A stretch of DNA of 64,000 bases from an uncultured Caryophanales bacterium (GTDB lineage Bacteria; Bacillota_I; Bacilli_A; RFN20; CAG-826). Within the stretch, counting starts at the first letter, position 1, and every line of letters begins with the position of its first letter. Shown one piece after another: positions 53,677 through 63,149 of this stretch. A model generated the notes under the pieces. The model was not told the origin of the DNA. It searched no databases and was given only the letters and a program-made list of their open reading frames with translations. The translations under genes were made by a program, and so were the position numbers. The stretch spans positions 9,720 through 73,719 of the forward strand of contig CAJJXG010000006.1 in assembly GCA_905197045.1 (NCBI GenBank). Direction: 5' to 3'.

Positions 53677-56339
53677 TATGAAAGCCTCCAAGCTGGATGG
53701 GTGTAATATGAATCACCACTTGAAACAAACTTAGCAGTTTTATTTTCGTCAACAACACTTCCATTATAAGACTTGAATCTTTTTAAATTAATAGTCATGT
53801 CTGTTGTATTAATTTTTGCAAATACACCTCGATAAAATGCAAAATTTTGTGAATTAAATTGTGCTCTGCTATCTACTACTGTAGCAATACCGGTTGATGA
53901 ATTATAATTCACCCTATAAAATGTTCCATCCAGATCATTAATACCCCTATAAAAATCTGAAATTGAACTATATTGTGCTTTATTTACATGCAGTAATTCA
54001 CTGTCTAGATAATTATTAGAACTATCTGAAGGAAAATAACCATAATAAGCATTACCAACTTGAATAATTCCGAGTCCAAAGTCATAAGTGATTTTTGAAG
54101 TTAAGTAATCATCTCTAATTCTCGTCAAATAATTGTTTCTAATATCAAATAAAACATTACCATTACTAACTAGCGGCAAGAAGAAATAATCTGTAACATT
54201 AAATCTATAGCTCGCCCCACTGTAATAAGTAATTCCAAGAATTTTATAGGCTTCTGTTAATCTATTTGGACCAGATTTAAAGGCTTTACTATAAAGCAGC
54301 ACTTTATCATTCGCATTATCAATTTTATTTTTAAAATCCTCTAAATCATAAATATTTATAGTTCCGCCTAAACTATATTTCAAGCTATCATTATTATAGT
54401 TTTGTAATTTATCTGAATCATCGAAATCATCAAAAACGAATTTACCATAAAAATCAAAATATGCAGGTGTTTTATTAACATATGTCCAAAAGTCGGACAT
54501 ACCACTATATACGGTACACATTCCAGAGGAATAACTTCCTTTAAAATCTGAATTATCAATATATTTACCAGCATCTCCAAAATCGTATAACTCATTAATA
54601 AATGTAAGCCCTGCAATTCCTACAAAAGACTGTGCTGGCACTTTTAATCCAAGACTTCCAAAACCGCTAATGCTTTGCTCATTTGTATATGAAAATCTAA
54701 TTGTTGAATTTTGATCTCCATACATTGAAGACCCTGGCATGAAATTCAACTGATTAAGAATTGTTACGCTCGTTGATAAAAGATGAAAATCAAAGTATGG
54801 TGGTATAAACCAAGGGCATTTATTCATATTTACGCTTATTTCACCAAGACTCATCTTTACATTCAAATTATTCGGTAATTGAACTTCAATATCACAATTA
54901 TAAGCAGTATAGATTATCTTTTGATACATCACGTTATTGTAAGCAGTTTTACTTGAGGATTTTGATAAGGCTTCTTTCAAACTACCTTCACCAGTGTTAT
55001 AAAACACATTTCTTAAAATATAAGAATCATCAGGCGAATTGCAAGTATTAATTAAATATTTTTCTTTGCCGTTAAGGTCGCTACTGCCAATCAAATTAAT
55101 TTTGTTTAATGAATAATTTGAATTGTCAGCGCCCCAATCAAGTTTCATATTTCCAATAAATTTAGACCCTTTCTCGAATATAATTGGTACGTTTATATAT
55201 GGGCATCGATACATTTTAAAAAAAGAATCGCTATAGTTATAATTCATAGGTGCTCCACTTTCGTGATGGTGATCTTCAACAACAAAAGTGGCAATTAAGG
55301 TTGCTCCGTTTTTCATTATAATTTTGCCAGTTTTATTTGGTGAAGAATCAGTAATGGTACCATATACTTCGATAGTACTATTTTCAGAAACGATTAATGT
55401 GTTACCATTTAAATCTAACTCGGAATAAGGCCCGGTTATAAACCCTTGCCAATTATATTGTGAATACCCATCATTTGATCCATAAAAAGAAGTAAGGGCT
55501 CCAATTGACAACACACTAGTATTGCTAAGAATAGTATCTCGCCCTAAAACTACTTTGCTTATGCAGTAATTTCTGCCGTTCGAACCATTTCCTGCTGTTG
55601 GCTTAAAATCGCTCACGGAACTTGTTGGATCTTCTAAGGAAATCGTTGTATCATCATTAGCTTGGTATTTTCTATAATTAGAACCAAACAATGGTTTATC
55701 GAAATTAGGAAGGTCAGCAACATACTCATCATCATCAGATTTGAAGTTAAAAGATAAATTCAAATCGTTATAAAAGCCATTATTTAATTCTACAACTGCA
55801 GCTGGACTTGTACTTGTGTTCCCGTTTTCACAATTTTGATTGGTTTCATTAAAATTATAGGTATTGCCATTACCTTCGATAGACACACGACTATCATTAA
55901 TAGTTGAATTTCCTATTGATTGATTAAAGTCATTCCCTTGAGGGGTTTGAACATAACGTGCTTCAGGTTCTAAAATAAGTTCTTTGTTTACCGTAATTTC
56001 TTTTTTAAGCGCATTATTATCATTTGGATCGTTAGGGTTGAAATAAATAGTATCTTGATCATCTTTCCAAACGTAATAATTCCCTGCGTTGTCAAACAAA
56101 AATGGTACTTCTTCAATCGATAATTTGTCATTGTTTTTGACATATATTTTCTTGATGGAATTTCCATTTGTATCGTAAAACTCAACTTTTTTGTAATTAG
56201 GGTCTTGGTTTTCACCACCAATGTTTAAATCGCCATTAAGTCCTGTAATATTAAAATTAGCGATTATATAGTTGCCATATCCAACCCATAAAATTGAAGA
56301 GAATAAAATAAATATTAACAACAATATTCTTTTTTTCAT
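53676..56339 (-). CDS. Large secreted surface protein, unknown
   Basis: 887-residue protein with an N-terminal hydrophobic helix ending near GNYII, as in the other two predicted SipW substrates of the operon. A small MucBP/InlB-like segment (about 45-125; VEFYDTNGNSIKKIYV) is followed by long Asn/Ser/Tyr-rich, beta-predicted sequence. No enzyme is recognised. No sortase motif is present, but a C-terminal anchor is also absent, so it is probably released or assembled into a matrix. Confidence 0.65.
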   Translation of the reverse strand: MKKRILLLIFILFSSILWVGYGNYIIANFNITGLNGDLNIGGENQDPNYKKVEFYDTNGNSIKKIYVKNNDKLSIEEVPFLFDNAGNYYVWKDDQDTIYFNPNDPNDNNALKKEITVNKELILEPEARYVQTPQGNDFNQSIGNSTINDSRVSIEGNGNTYNFNETNQNCENGNTSTSPAAVVELNNGFYNDLNLSFNFKSDDDEYVADLPNFDKPLFGSNYRKYQANDDTTISLEDPTSSVSDFKPTAGNGSNGRNYCISKVVLGRDTILSNTSVLSIGALTSFYGSNDGYSQYNWQGFITGPYSELDLNGNTLIVSENSTIEVYGTITDSSPNKTGKIIMKNGATLIATFVVEDHHHESGAPMNYNYSDSFFKMYRCPYINVPIIFEKGSKFIGNMKLDWGADNSNYSLNKINLIGSSDLNGKEKYLINTCNSPDDSYILRNVFYNTGEGSLKEALSKSSSKTAYNNVMYQKIIYTAYNCDIEVQLPNNLNVKMSLGEISVNMNKCPWFIPPYFDFHLLSTSVTILNQLNFMPGSSMYGDQNSTIRFSYTNEQSISGFGSLGLKVPAQSFVGIAGLTFINELYDFGDAGKYIDNSDFKGSYSSGMCTVYSGMSDFWTYVNKTPAYFDFYGKFVFDDFDDSDKLQNYNNDSLKYSLGGTINIYDLEDFKNKIDNANDKVLLYSKAFKSGPNRLTEAYKILGITYYSGASYRFNVTDYFFLPLVSNGNVLFDIRNNYLTRIRDDYLTSKITYDFGLGIIQVGNAYYGYFPSDSSNNYLDSELLHVNKAQYSSISDFYRGINDLDGTFYRVNYNSSTGIATVVDSRAQFNSQNFAFYRGVFAKINTTDMTINLKRFKSYNGSVVDENKTAKFVSSGDSYYTHPAWRLS

Positions 56340-56345
56340 CTTTTG

Positions 56346-57065
56346 CTACCTGTAGTCTTCAAAAATAAGTTCAACGTTTACGTTTCCAAAAGTTAAAACA
56401 TTATATTCTTTTGAATAGCCAATAGATTTATCGATTATTTCAAAATTAAAATTTAGGTTGAAATTCCAAGCAAAATCCATTTCAACTCCTCCGACGACCG
56501 TTGAATATCGGTTATCAAAATCATTATCTTCTGCGATTCTTTGAATATAGAAGTCACCTCCTGCACTATCAGAAGAAAATGATATATGCGAATAACATGT
56601 TAAATTGTCACTATCAAACTCTAAACAATTATTTCCGCCTGATGAATATTTTTCCCCGTATTTCATTGTTAAAGAATAATCACTTCCATAACTCAAGCTT
56701 ATGAAGTCATTTTTAACGTTTTCTTTTACATGATTGAATAAAGACGAAGACGTAAAAGTAAGTTTGACGCCAAGTCCAGAATTTATACTAATATTGTTAG
56801 TGTTCTCATGATATTTTTTCTGATTTATTTGAAAAATTATTGAAAAAGTATCATTTACTATATCGCTATCATAAGTACCAATGCTTTTATTCCCATAATA
56901 TGTTAAGAAATTTTGCCCTTCGCTTGAAATAGTAATGTCATCAGGATTGATTTCAACAATTTTATCTTTATCACCATCAAAAATGTAAGCAGAAAAGCCG
57001 ATGCCGATTACAGATAAAACAGCAAAAATAAAGGAAAAAACTATAAAAATTTTCTTATTCTTCAC
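56346..57065 (-). CDS. Secreted TasA/camelysin-like small protein
   Basis: 239-residue protein. The N-terminus is a short basic stretch, a helix (about 6-25) and GFSAYIFDG at the likely cleavage site, reminiscent of SipW substrates (CalY/TasA). The mature part is beta-rich with acidic Asn/Ser loops. GTG start overlaps the previous stop (GTGA); GAGGTC lies upstream. Assignment to the M73/camelysin family is tentative. Confidence 0.55.
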   Translation of the reverse strand: MKNKKIFIVFSFIFAVLSVIGIGFSAYIFDGDKDKIVEINPDDITISSEGQNFLTYYGNKSIGTYDSDIVNDTFSIIFQINQKKYHENTNNISINSGLGVKLTFTSSSLFNHVKENVKNDFISLSYGSDYSLTMKYGEKYSSGGNNCLEFDSDNLTCYSHISFSSDSAGGDFYIQRIAEDNDFDNRYSTVVGGVEMDFAWNFNLNFNFEIIDKSIGYSKEYNVLTFGNVNVELIFEDYR

Positions 57066-58189
57066 GATAAGACCTCATAATAGGCATAAAACGTTGTATC
57101 TTCAAAAATAGGCGTAAGGTCTGTAAGTCTTCCTGATAAAGGGTTTGCAGGCCCTTCTGGGGTAGTATAATAACCTTCAAATGAATAACCTTCCATCGTG
57201 CACAATGGTATACTCGCAATATTAATAGTGCTGCCTGCTTCAACAACGATTTTCCCAATTGTTTCGCTTACAAATTTGCCACCATTAGTGTCAAAAGTTA
57301 CTATACATTTTTCTGTTTTTTTGTTGTTTTCGGTTAAATTTATAACCTCAACAAAATTCGTACCATCAAAAAAATAAATTATAAAATTCTCTTGATCAAA
57401 ATAATAATCGCCTTCTACCGCTTCGCTTTTAATAATACTATTTGCAGGACCTAAACCGTAATGCCGCTTAGTTGCACGTGGCAAGCTTATAGGCTCTAAG
57501 TCCTGTGTAGTACCATCTGTATAATTAATAGTTATATAGTAATAATTATCAATCTGTGTACTAGTAATCGAAATAATGCCTCTTCCATCTTCACCATTTT
57601 TATATGGAATTGTAATTACAGTTTTTCCGTTATTACCCATACTAGGATCAGAATATGTAATTGTTATAATAATATTTCCTTCATTATCTACATCTTTGTC
57701 AACACTTGAAATCCCAATTCCATCTTTTGGTTTATCAAAAGTATTTGTTCTAATCGTATCACCATTACTAAGAGTAAAAACAAATTGATATTGTTCAGTA
57801 TCTGGATCAACAACCAAAGTCGATTCAACAACACTCACCCCATTAGGAACAGTAATTGTTTCAGGAGGTACTTCATCACTTGTAAAAGTAATTGTTAAGA
57901 TAGTTGAAAGTCCATCACTTGATTGAGTTGCACTAATGTCTTTTATACCTAAGCCAGCTACACCTACTGGACCAGTTTCACCAACTGCTCCTTTAGGAAT
58001 CTCAAAAGTTAAGGGTTCAACATCTGTGTCAGTAAAATACATCGTAACTAAAGTCGATCCATTTGCACTTGTTGAAGATTCTACACGGTCAATCATTAAG
58101 CCTTCACTTGTTCCGCCAAATAGTGAACACGAAGAAAGCGTTAAAGATAAAAAGAGAAATAAAGAAGAAATTATACGTTTAAATTTCAT
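57062..58189 (-). CDS. Collagen-like lipoprotein with InlB B-repeat
   Basis: About 375-residue lipoprotein (lipobox LTLSSC, Cys21). A short collagen-like GETGPVGVAG segment, Gly/Asp-rich repeats (ADGRGIISITSTQID type) and an InlB-type B repeat near the C-terminus (VTFDTNGGKFVS, then YSFEGYY) are visible. ATG 58189 is chosen because AGAAGGTG precedes it; it overlaps the upstream gene. Such proteins are common extracellular fibre or adhesin parts. Confidence 0.7.
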   Translation of the reverse strand: MKFKRIISSLFLFLSLTLSSCSLFGGTSEGLMIDRVESSTSANGSTLVTMYFTDTDVEPLTFEIPKGAVGETGPVGVAGLGIKDISATQSSDGLSTILTITFTSDEVPPETITVPNGVSVVESTLVVDPDTEQYQFVFTLSNGDTIRTNTFDKPKDGIGISSVDKDVDNEGNIIITITYSDPSMGNNGKTVITIPYKNGEDGRGIISITSTQIDNYYYITINYTDGTTQDLEPISLPRATKRHYGLGPANSIIKSEAVEGDYYFDQENFIIYFFDGTNFVEVINLTENNKKTEKCIVTFDTNGGKFVSETIGKIVVEAGSTINIASIPLCTMEGYSFEGYYTTPEGPANPLSGRLTDLTPIFEDTTFYAYYEVLS

Positions 58190-59306
58190 AATCATCACCT
58201 TCTAAATTAACTGCAAATATATTAAAAATCCATGCAAAAGTCCCTTCTTTTTTCTTAATTAAGGTATAGTCAGCTAAACAGAAAGGACAAGATTCATTTT
58301 CATTATCTTTTTTACAAAGTGGACAAATATTTTCTTTACTTCTTAATACAGTTTTTAAAGAATAGATAATCTCAACGATGTCTTTTATTTCTTTTATAAA
58401 GATAGAATAATCTTTATCATCGTAAGTTAAGATTAAAGCTTTTGAAAATAGATTAACTTTTAAATCAAAAATATAATCTTTTTTAAGATTAATATCTTTA
58501 TTTAAAAGAGATAAGAATAACTTTCCTTCTTTTTTAAAAGAGAAAACAAAATTCTCTTTTAAAAAAGAGAGATAATTACTCTTATTAAAGATAACTACAT
58601 TATCTTTATCTTTACTTAAAATTAAATATAAATCATTAAAGATTTCATTTTTTAAATTTTCACTACTTTCTTTATGTTTACGGTAGTAAAAATAAAGATA
58701 AGAATAATCTTTATCGTTAAGTAAAATATTTGTTCCATAGACTTCATTAAAGCTTACTTTTTTAATGTATCTAAAAAAGTCTAACTTTAATAGATTAACA
58801 ACTTTTCTTAAATAAATTTCTAAATTCTCTTTATAAGCGTTTTCCTCTTTAATTAAGTCGACTTCACTATTAATATAGCTTTTTAATAAAGAATATGTTC
58901 CAAACTTTCCATAACTAATTCCACTTTTTAAAAACGGAATCTTTTCTTTTTGAAGAAGTGATAAGCCATTTTTTAAATCTTCCTCGAGTGTTAAAAGAAG
59001 GAATAATATAAAACGATTTTCATAAGTATCAATATTTTCATCATAGCTATATTGATATAACTTTTTAGGGAAAATATTATTTCCTTCCTTTGTAAATAAA
59101 CGAGCATCTTTTGTTGTTTTATTAATTAAAGATTTATCATAGCGATGAAACTCTTCAATTCGAGTAATTTCTTCTACTCTTTTTAAATCAACTTTATAAG
59201 TAAGCGTAATATTATAAACATGCTCTAAAAGAAGACTTATTTCATTAAATAAGTTTAGCGTTAAAGTTGAGATATTTTCTTTTTTATTTGCTCGCACTTC
59301 TTTCAC
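58179..59306 (-). CDS. DUF2357/McrC-like protein with zinc ribbon
   Basis: 375-residue protein. The segment YSYDENIDTYENRFILFLLL resembles the DUF2357 domain (typical DTxENRF), which pairs with McrB-like AAA ATPases. The C-terminus holds a CPLC...CPFC zinc ribbon (about 325-345). No PD-(D/E)XK nuclease triad of classical McrC is obvious. It is translationally coupled to the McrB-like ATPase gene (one-base overlap). Likely its partner subunit. Target unknown. Confidence 0.65.
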   Translation of the reverse strand: MKEVRANKKENISTLTLNLFNEISLLLEHVYNITLTYKVDLKRVEEITRIEEFHRYDKSLINKTTKDARLFTKEGNNIFPKKLYQYSYDENIDTYENRFILFLLLTLEEDLKNGLSLLQKEKIPFLKSGISYGKFGTYSLLKSYINSEVDLIKEENAYKENLEIYLRKVVNLLKLDFFRYIKKVSFNEVYGTNILLNDKDYSYLYFYYRKHKESSENLKNEIFNDLYLILSKDKDNVVIFNKSNYLSFLKENFVFSFKKEGKLFLSLLNKDINLKKDYIFDLKVNLFSKALILTYDDKDYSIFIKEIKDIVEIIYSLKTVLRSKENICPLCKKDNENESCPFCLADYTLIKKKEGTFAWIFNIFAVNLEGDDYEI

Positions 59307-61123
59307 TAAATTGATCTCCTTAAGTATTTATTAATTAAAGCTTTGGAGTATTTAAAAGAATCTAGACCAAATTCGGTGTCTAAAACTTTAATTAAGCGAG
59401 TTAAACCATTTCTTAAACTTGAATTATAGCGTGATTCAAGTTTTCTTAAAATCTTACTTGTAAATAAAGCATCTAAACAATCAAGACTTGTTAAACCCAT
59501 TGCTTCATAAATTGGAACCATTTCATCAAGTTGACGAATAATACGATTACCAATTGTGATATCAAGTTCGTTAGAGATAAAATCTAAAACTTTTAAGAAT
59601 TTATTACGTTCACTCTCTTTGAATTTATATTCTTTTTCAGCGTTTTTAAAAAGTTCATGAAGTTTTTCATAACTTAAAGAAATAGCAGTAAACTCTTTAT
59701 CAAATTTAATTTCTTTTTGAGTGTTTTCAAAATCAATAACAATTGCTCTATCAATAACTTTATCTGTAATTGTAAAAGTAGAATCATCTTTATTAGCTGT
59801 CCCAATAAAATAGGTATTAGGAGTAATAATAAGTTGACCTTTTTCTAAGTTTTCAGGAGCATCATAATCATCTGGAAGAAGCATTAAAGAAATACGACGA
59901 TCTTCTTCTGGAAATTCCATAACACTTAAAAAATCAGCAAAATAATATTCAACACGGCTAATATTCATTTCATCAAGAACTACAAGATTAATACGCCCAA
60001 CTTCATAACTTGCCTTATATAGATTCTCTAAAAATGGAGTTTCATTATATTTACCAGTTAATTCATTATAAAATCCTAATAAATCTGATTTTTCTTTATA
60101 TGTTACTTGAATTGCTTCAAAATAAGCTTCTTCACCAATAAATTTAGCAAAATAACGTGGAAGCGAAGATTTACCAGTTCCACTAACACCTTCTAAAATA
60201 ATGAATTTAGAAGCGTTAAGCCCTGCAATAAATTGAGCAAGTTCATGCTTGTTATAATAAAGTTTTAAAGATGTTGCAAGATAGCCTTGAAGATTATCGA
60301 GAAGATCTTTTAAAGTAATGTTTTCAGTATCGCTTATTCTCCCACTACTTAAGTTTTGATTATCTATTGCTACTAAATTTTTAAAGACTTCTTCTTTTTT
60401 AGCTAATTCTTTTGAAAGTAAGCCACCTCCGCTAGCTCCAATTGAAGAAGCATTAACTCCATTAATAAATTGAGGAACCTTATTTAAAGAATTTACATCG
60501 CTAAAAGAGTTAGCAAGATCAGCTTTTTCTTCTTCCTCTTTCTTTTTAAGTTCTTCTTTTAATTTTTCTTTTTCTTCATCTTCCTCATTAATGCTTTTTG
60601 GTTTTCTTCTTAAGCAATAATTTAAAACTCCAATTATTGCCCAAAATAGACCAAGTAAAACAGCGTATACTAAAAGAGCAAGTAAAAGAGCACTAAATAC
60701 AAAACCAAATGTTGTATCAAGATGAGCAATTCCACCAACCTCTCCTTGTTCGCCAAGCTGAAATAAAATCCCTAAGCCAATTGCAAGCGCGAAGCAACTT
60801 GCAAAGCTTGCACTATAATAAGCAAAAGCTTTAATAGAATAAGTTTTTCCATTATGTTTTATTAAAAAACGACGCAAAAATAAAACTAAAACAGCAAAAA
60901 TAATAATAAAAACAAGAATAAAAATAAGTAATATCCATATGCCTGAATAAGTTTCTATGCTTGGCATATTTAAAAGTTCAGCAAGACCAGCAAAAATATT
61001 ATTTTTGTTCATGGCGGTGTGACTACCATCCATCCCTAAAGCTGTTAATAAAGCAACAATTACATAAAAGATGGTAAGACCTATAGCCAGCCATTCTCCA
61101 CTAGATAACTTCTTTTTCATCAT
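59306..61123 (-). CDS. Membrane-anchored McrB-like AAA+ ATPase
   Basis: 605-residue protein. Four predicted membrane helices lie in the first 170 residues (about 12-31, 58-84, 97-121, 138-168). A charged Lys/Glu coiled region (about 175-205) leads to an AAA+ domain of the McrB/MoxR type: Walker A EGVSGTGKSS (about 315), Walker B VVLDEMN, sensor GTANKDDST. The DEMN motif is characteristic of McrB-like proteins. Classical McrB is soluble and starts with a DNA-binding domain, so this N-terminus is unusual. AAGGA precedes the ATG. Confidence 0.8.
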   Translation of the reverse strand: MMKKKLSSGEWLAIGLTIFYVIVALLTALGMDGSHTAMNKNNIFAGLAELLNMPSIETYSGIWILLIFILVFIIIFAVLVLFLRRFLIKHNGKTYSIKAFAYYSASFASCFALAIGLGILFQLGEQGEVGGIAHLDTTFGFVFSALLLALLVYAVLLGLFWAIIGVLNYCLRRKPKSINEEDEEKEKLKEELKKKEEEEKADLANSFSDVNSLNKVPQFINGVNASSIGASGGGLLSKELAKKEEVFKNLVAIDNQNLSSGRISDTENITLKDLLDNLQGYLATSLKLYYNKHELAQFIAGLNASKFIILEGVSGTGKSSLPRYFAKFIGEEAYFEAIQVTYKEKSDLLGFYNELTGKYNETPFLENLYKASYEVGRINLVVLDEMNISRVEYYFADFLSVMEFPEEDRRISLMLLPDDYDAPENLEKGQLIITPNTYFIGTANKDDSTFTITDKVIDRAIVIDFENTQKEIKFDKEFTAISLSYEKLHELFKNAEKEYKFKESERNKFLKVLDFISNELDITIGNRIIRQLDEMVPIYEAMGLTSLDCLDALFTSKILRKLESRYNSSLRNGLTRLIKVLDTEFGLDSFKYSKALINKYLRRSI

Positions 61124-62028
61124 TATTTTTCCTTTTTTAGTTCTTTAGTTAACTTCTCAGTTTTAATTAAAGAGTTTATATCATTTTCTTCTCTATTTTC
61201 ATTAAATATATAGACGTTTTCTTTAACAGTTAATGTTCCTGAAGAAGAAATTAATTCATATGTTTCATTTTCACTAACTACAGATTTAATTTCTTCTTTT
61301 AAATATGTAATGCGTTTGTCTTCTACTTTTTCAATTGATGATTTAACAAAATAATAAACTATAGAAAGAAGAAGAATGAAGCTAATTGTTGAAATACCAT
61401 AATCACTTGAAAGAAAGAAAGTAAATGCGCCAATTCCAGGAATTTTCACTCCGTTATATTTACCAACAATATCATCAAGTCTTATTTGAATATTATCATT
61501 AGCGTTATTTGCATCGCCTCTTGTGATTAGATAATTTTCATTAACTTCAACAACACGATGAACAATTCTTAAATTTTCATCATTTTCATAACAGATAATA
61601 TCGTATAGCTCTACTTCATCTAATGAAGTAACTCTATCTAAAAATATTAGATCATTAACTTGAATCTGATTATCTAAATGATTTTCAAATAAATAATCAT
61701 TTTCTTCATTTTTTTCTGACATTGAACCAGTTGCAATAACTACGCTTTTAATAGGAAGAGAAGATATATTAATAGTTTTATCAACAATACCAACTAAAAA
61801 TAATAAACCTAATAAAGCAATTAAAACATCAAGTCCAATATCTAAGCTTTTTTTAAATATCTTATGCTTTTTATTTTTAACTTCTCTTAGATGGTCTTCA
61901 TATATTAATTCTGAGTCAAGATAACCTTCTTTAATTTCTTTAACACTACTTTGTCTTTCATATATTAAGAAAGAGATTACTCCTATTGCAAAAACAATTA
62001 AGATTACAAGAACAATATAGAAGACCAT
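61123..62028 (-). CDS. sipW: SipW-like type I signal peptidase
   Basis: 301-residue S26B signal peptidase of the SipW/ER type. The catalytic Ser is in ATGSMS (about 95-105), and His replaces the Lys in RIVHRVVEV; ITRGDANNAND completes the signature. Two membrane helices near the N-terminus and one after the catalytic domain; a charged C-terminal tail follows. SipW processes TasA/CalY-type fibre proteins in Bacillus. It lies 26 bp after such a gene here and overlaps the AAA+ gene by one base. Confidence 0.9.
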   Translation of the reverse strand: MVFYIVLVILIVFAIGVISFLIYERQSSVKEIKEGYLDSELIYEDHLREVKNKKHKIFKKSLDIGLDVLIALLGLLFLVGIVDKTINISSLPIKSVVIATGSMSEKNEENDYLFENHLDNQIQVNDLIFLDRVTSLDEVELYDIICYENDENLRIVHRVVEVNENYLITRGDANNANDNIQIRLDDIVGKYNGVKIPGIGAFTFFLSSDYGISTISFILLLSIVYYFVKSSIEKVEDKRITYLKEEIKSVVSENETYELISSSGTLTVKENVYIFNENREENDINSLIKTEKLTKELKKEK

Positions 62029-62054
62029 TAGAAGTTAATTTGTTAGTTTAAAGA

Positions 62055-62699
62055 TTATGCGCCTGCTCCAGCATCAACTTGAGTAATTGTAACAACAAAA
62101 GTTGTACCATTAACTGCTGTTGCAAATGCATTTAATTCATTAAGTACAACGTTAACATCAGTACCTTCTTCGATTTTAGAATTATAAAAAGCTGCAGGAT
62201 CCGTTGGATTCGTTTCTCCAAATGCACTTCCCCAAGACCAAGTTAATGGTAGATTATAGGTAAACCCAGTTTCGGTATTTCCAGATGTAAATTTATCTTT
62301 TGTTACTGTAGTTGTCTCTGGCAGTTTAATATAATTAATAGGACTTGTAACGCCTTTACCTTCTTCTGTAACAGCAACATTATAATTAGGGATACTATCT
62401 CGATCTTTTGCCTTTACAGTAAGAGGAATATTAATAGTTAGATTTCCATTTCCGCTAGTAGTAATTGCTCCTTTGGCAACTGGAGTAGTAGGTTGAAATA
62501 AAAGTTCTTCACTAACAGTTCCAACTGTTAAATCTACTACCTTGTTATCAATTTCAACTGGACTTGGGTCAACATTTGCTTCGCCTTTATTTTTCCCACC
62601 AGTAATGATATAGGCCGCAAGAGCGCTACTTGTAATAGCTGCAATGCCTAATACGATCGTACTAGCTAATACGATTTTTTTGTTTTTGTTCCTTTTCAT
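62055..62699 (-). CDS. TasA/camelysin-like secreted protein
   Basis: 214-residue first gene of the operon. Short basic N-terminus, helix (about 8-29) and ALAAYIITG, as in SipW substrates. The mature part is Thr/Val/Asn-rich and beta-predicted, ending DAGAGA. GGAGGG lies shortly before the ATG. Its position directly before a SipW-like peptidase gene makes it the most likely fibre or shell subunit. Sequence similarity to named TasA proteins is too weak for me to claim more. Confidence 0.7.
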   Translation of the reverse strand: MKRNKNKKIVLASTIVLGIAAITSSALAAYIITGGKNKGEANVDPSPVEIDNKVVDLTVGTVSEELLFQPTTPVAKGAITTSGNGNLTINIPLTVKAKDRDSIPNYNVAVTEEGKGVTSPINYIKLPETTTVTKDKFTSGNTETGFTYNLPLTWSWGSAFGETNPTDPAAFYNSKIEEGTDVNVVLNELNAFATAVNGTTFVVTITQVDAGAGA

Positions 62700-63149
62700 A
62701 CTTCCCTCCGCTAGATATTATTCCTAGCCAATTTTTCAAAGAAAAAAACGATTTTCTTACTTCAATTTTCCTCTAAAAACTACTTTTTTACAAGATAAAT
62801 ATAATTAACTATTTTTGCATTTAGTTAATTATTTTCAAAAACCTTTTAAATCTCGACTAAATTCGATACTTATCGTCTTTTTAAAACTTATAAAATTGTG
62901 AAAATTTACATTTTAAGTTTTTAAAACGGTGACCTGTAGTGGTAATTTAGCAAAAAATTAAGGCTCTATTTCATAAAAAGAAAGCACAAAAATAAACTTA
63001 TTTTGTTTCTTTTAAACATTAATATTAATGTAATTTTAAAAATGATTTTCTACATCTTTTTACTATATTATGATCAGTTATTTCTTTCTTATGGAACATC
63101 AAAAATAAACTCTATAAAGAAGTTTTCTTTCACTTAAAAATTAAATTGT
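62700..63149. other. Divergent control region
   Basis: AT-rich spacer between the surface operon (minus) and the membrane-protein gene (plus). It contains the inverted repeat 62803-62830 and a CGATACTTATCG dyad (62864-62875). No ORF or clear RNA structure seen. Confidence 0.5.
62803..62830. promoter_or_regulatory. Inverted repeat upstream of the surface-protein operon
   Basis: Perfect 9-bp arms AATTAACTA and TAGTTAATT with a 10-bp spacer, about 105 bp upstream of the first ATG. It is placed like an operator for a dimeric regulator. No confident -35/-10 pair found. Confidence 0.5.

Noticed and set aside
58179..61123. Ordinary McrBC restriction system
   Set aside because: No DNA-binding N-terminus or obvious nuclease triad is visible and the genes are embedded in a secretion operon; still, a defence role cannot be excluded.
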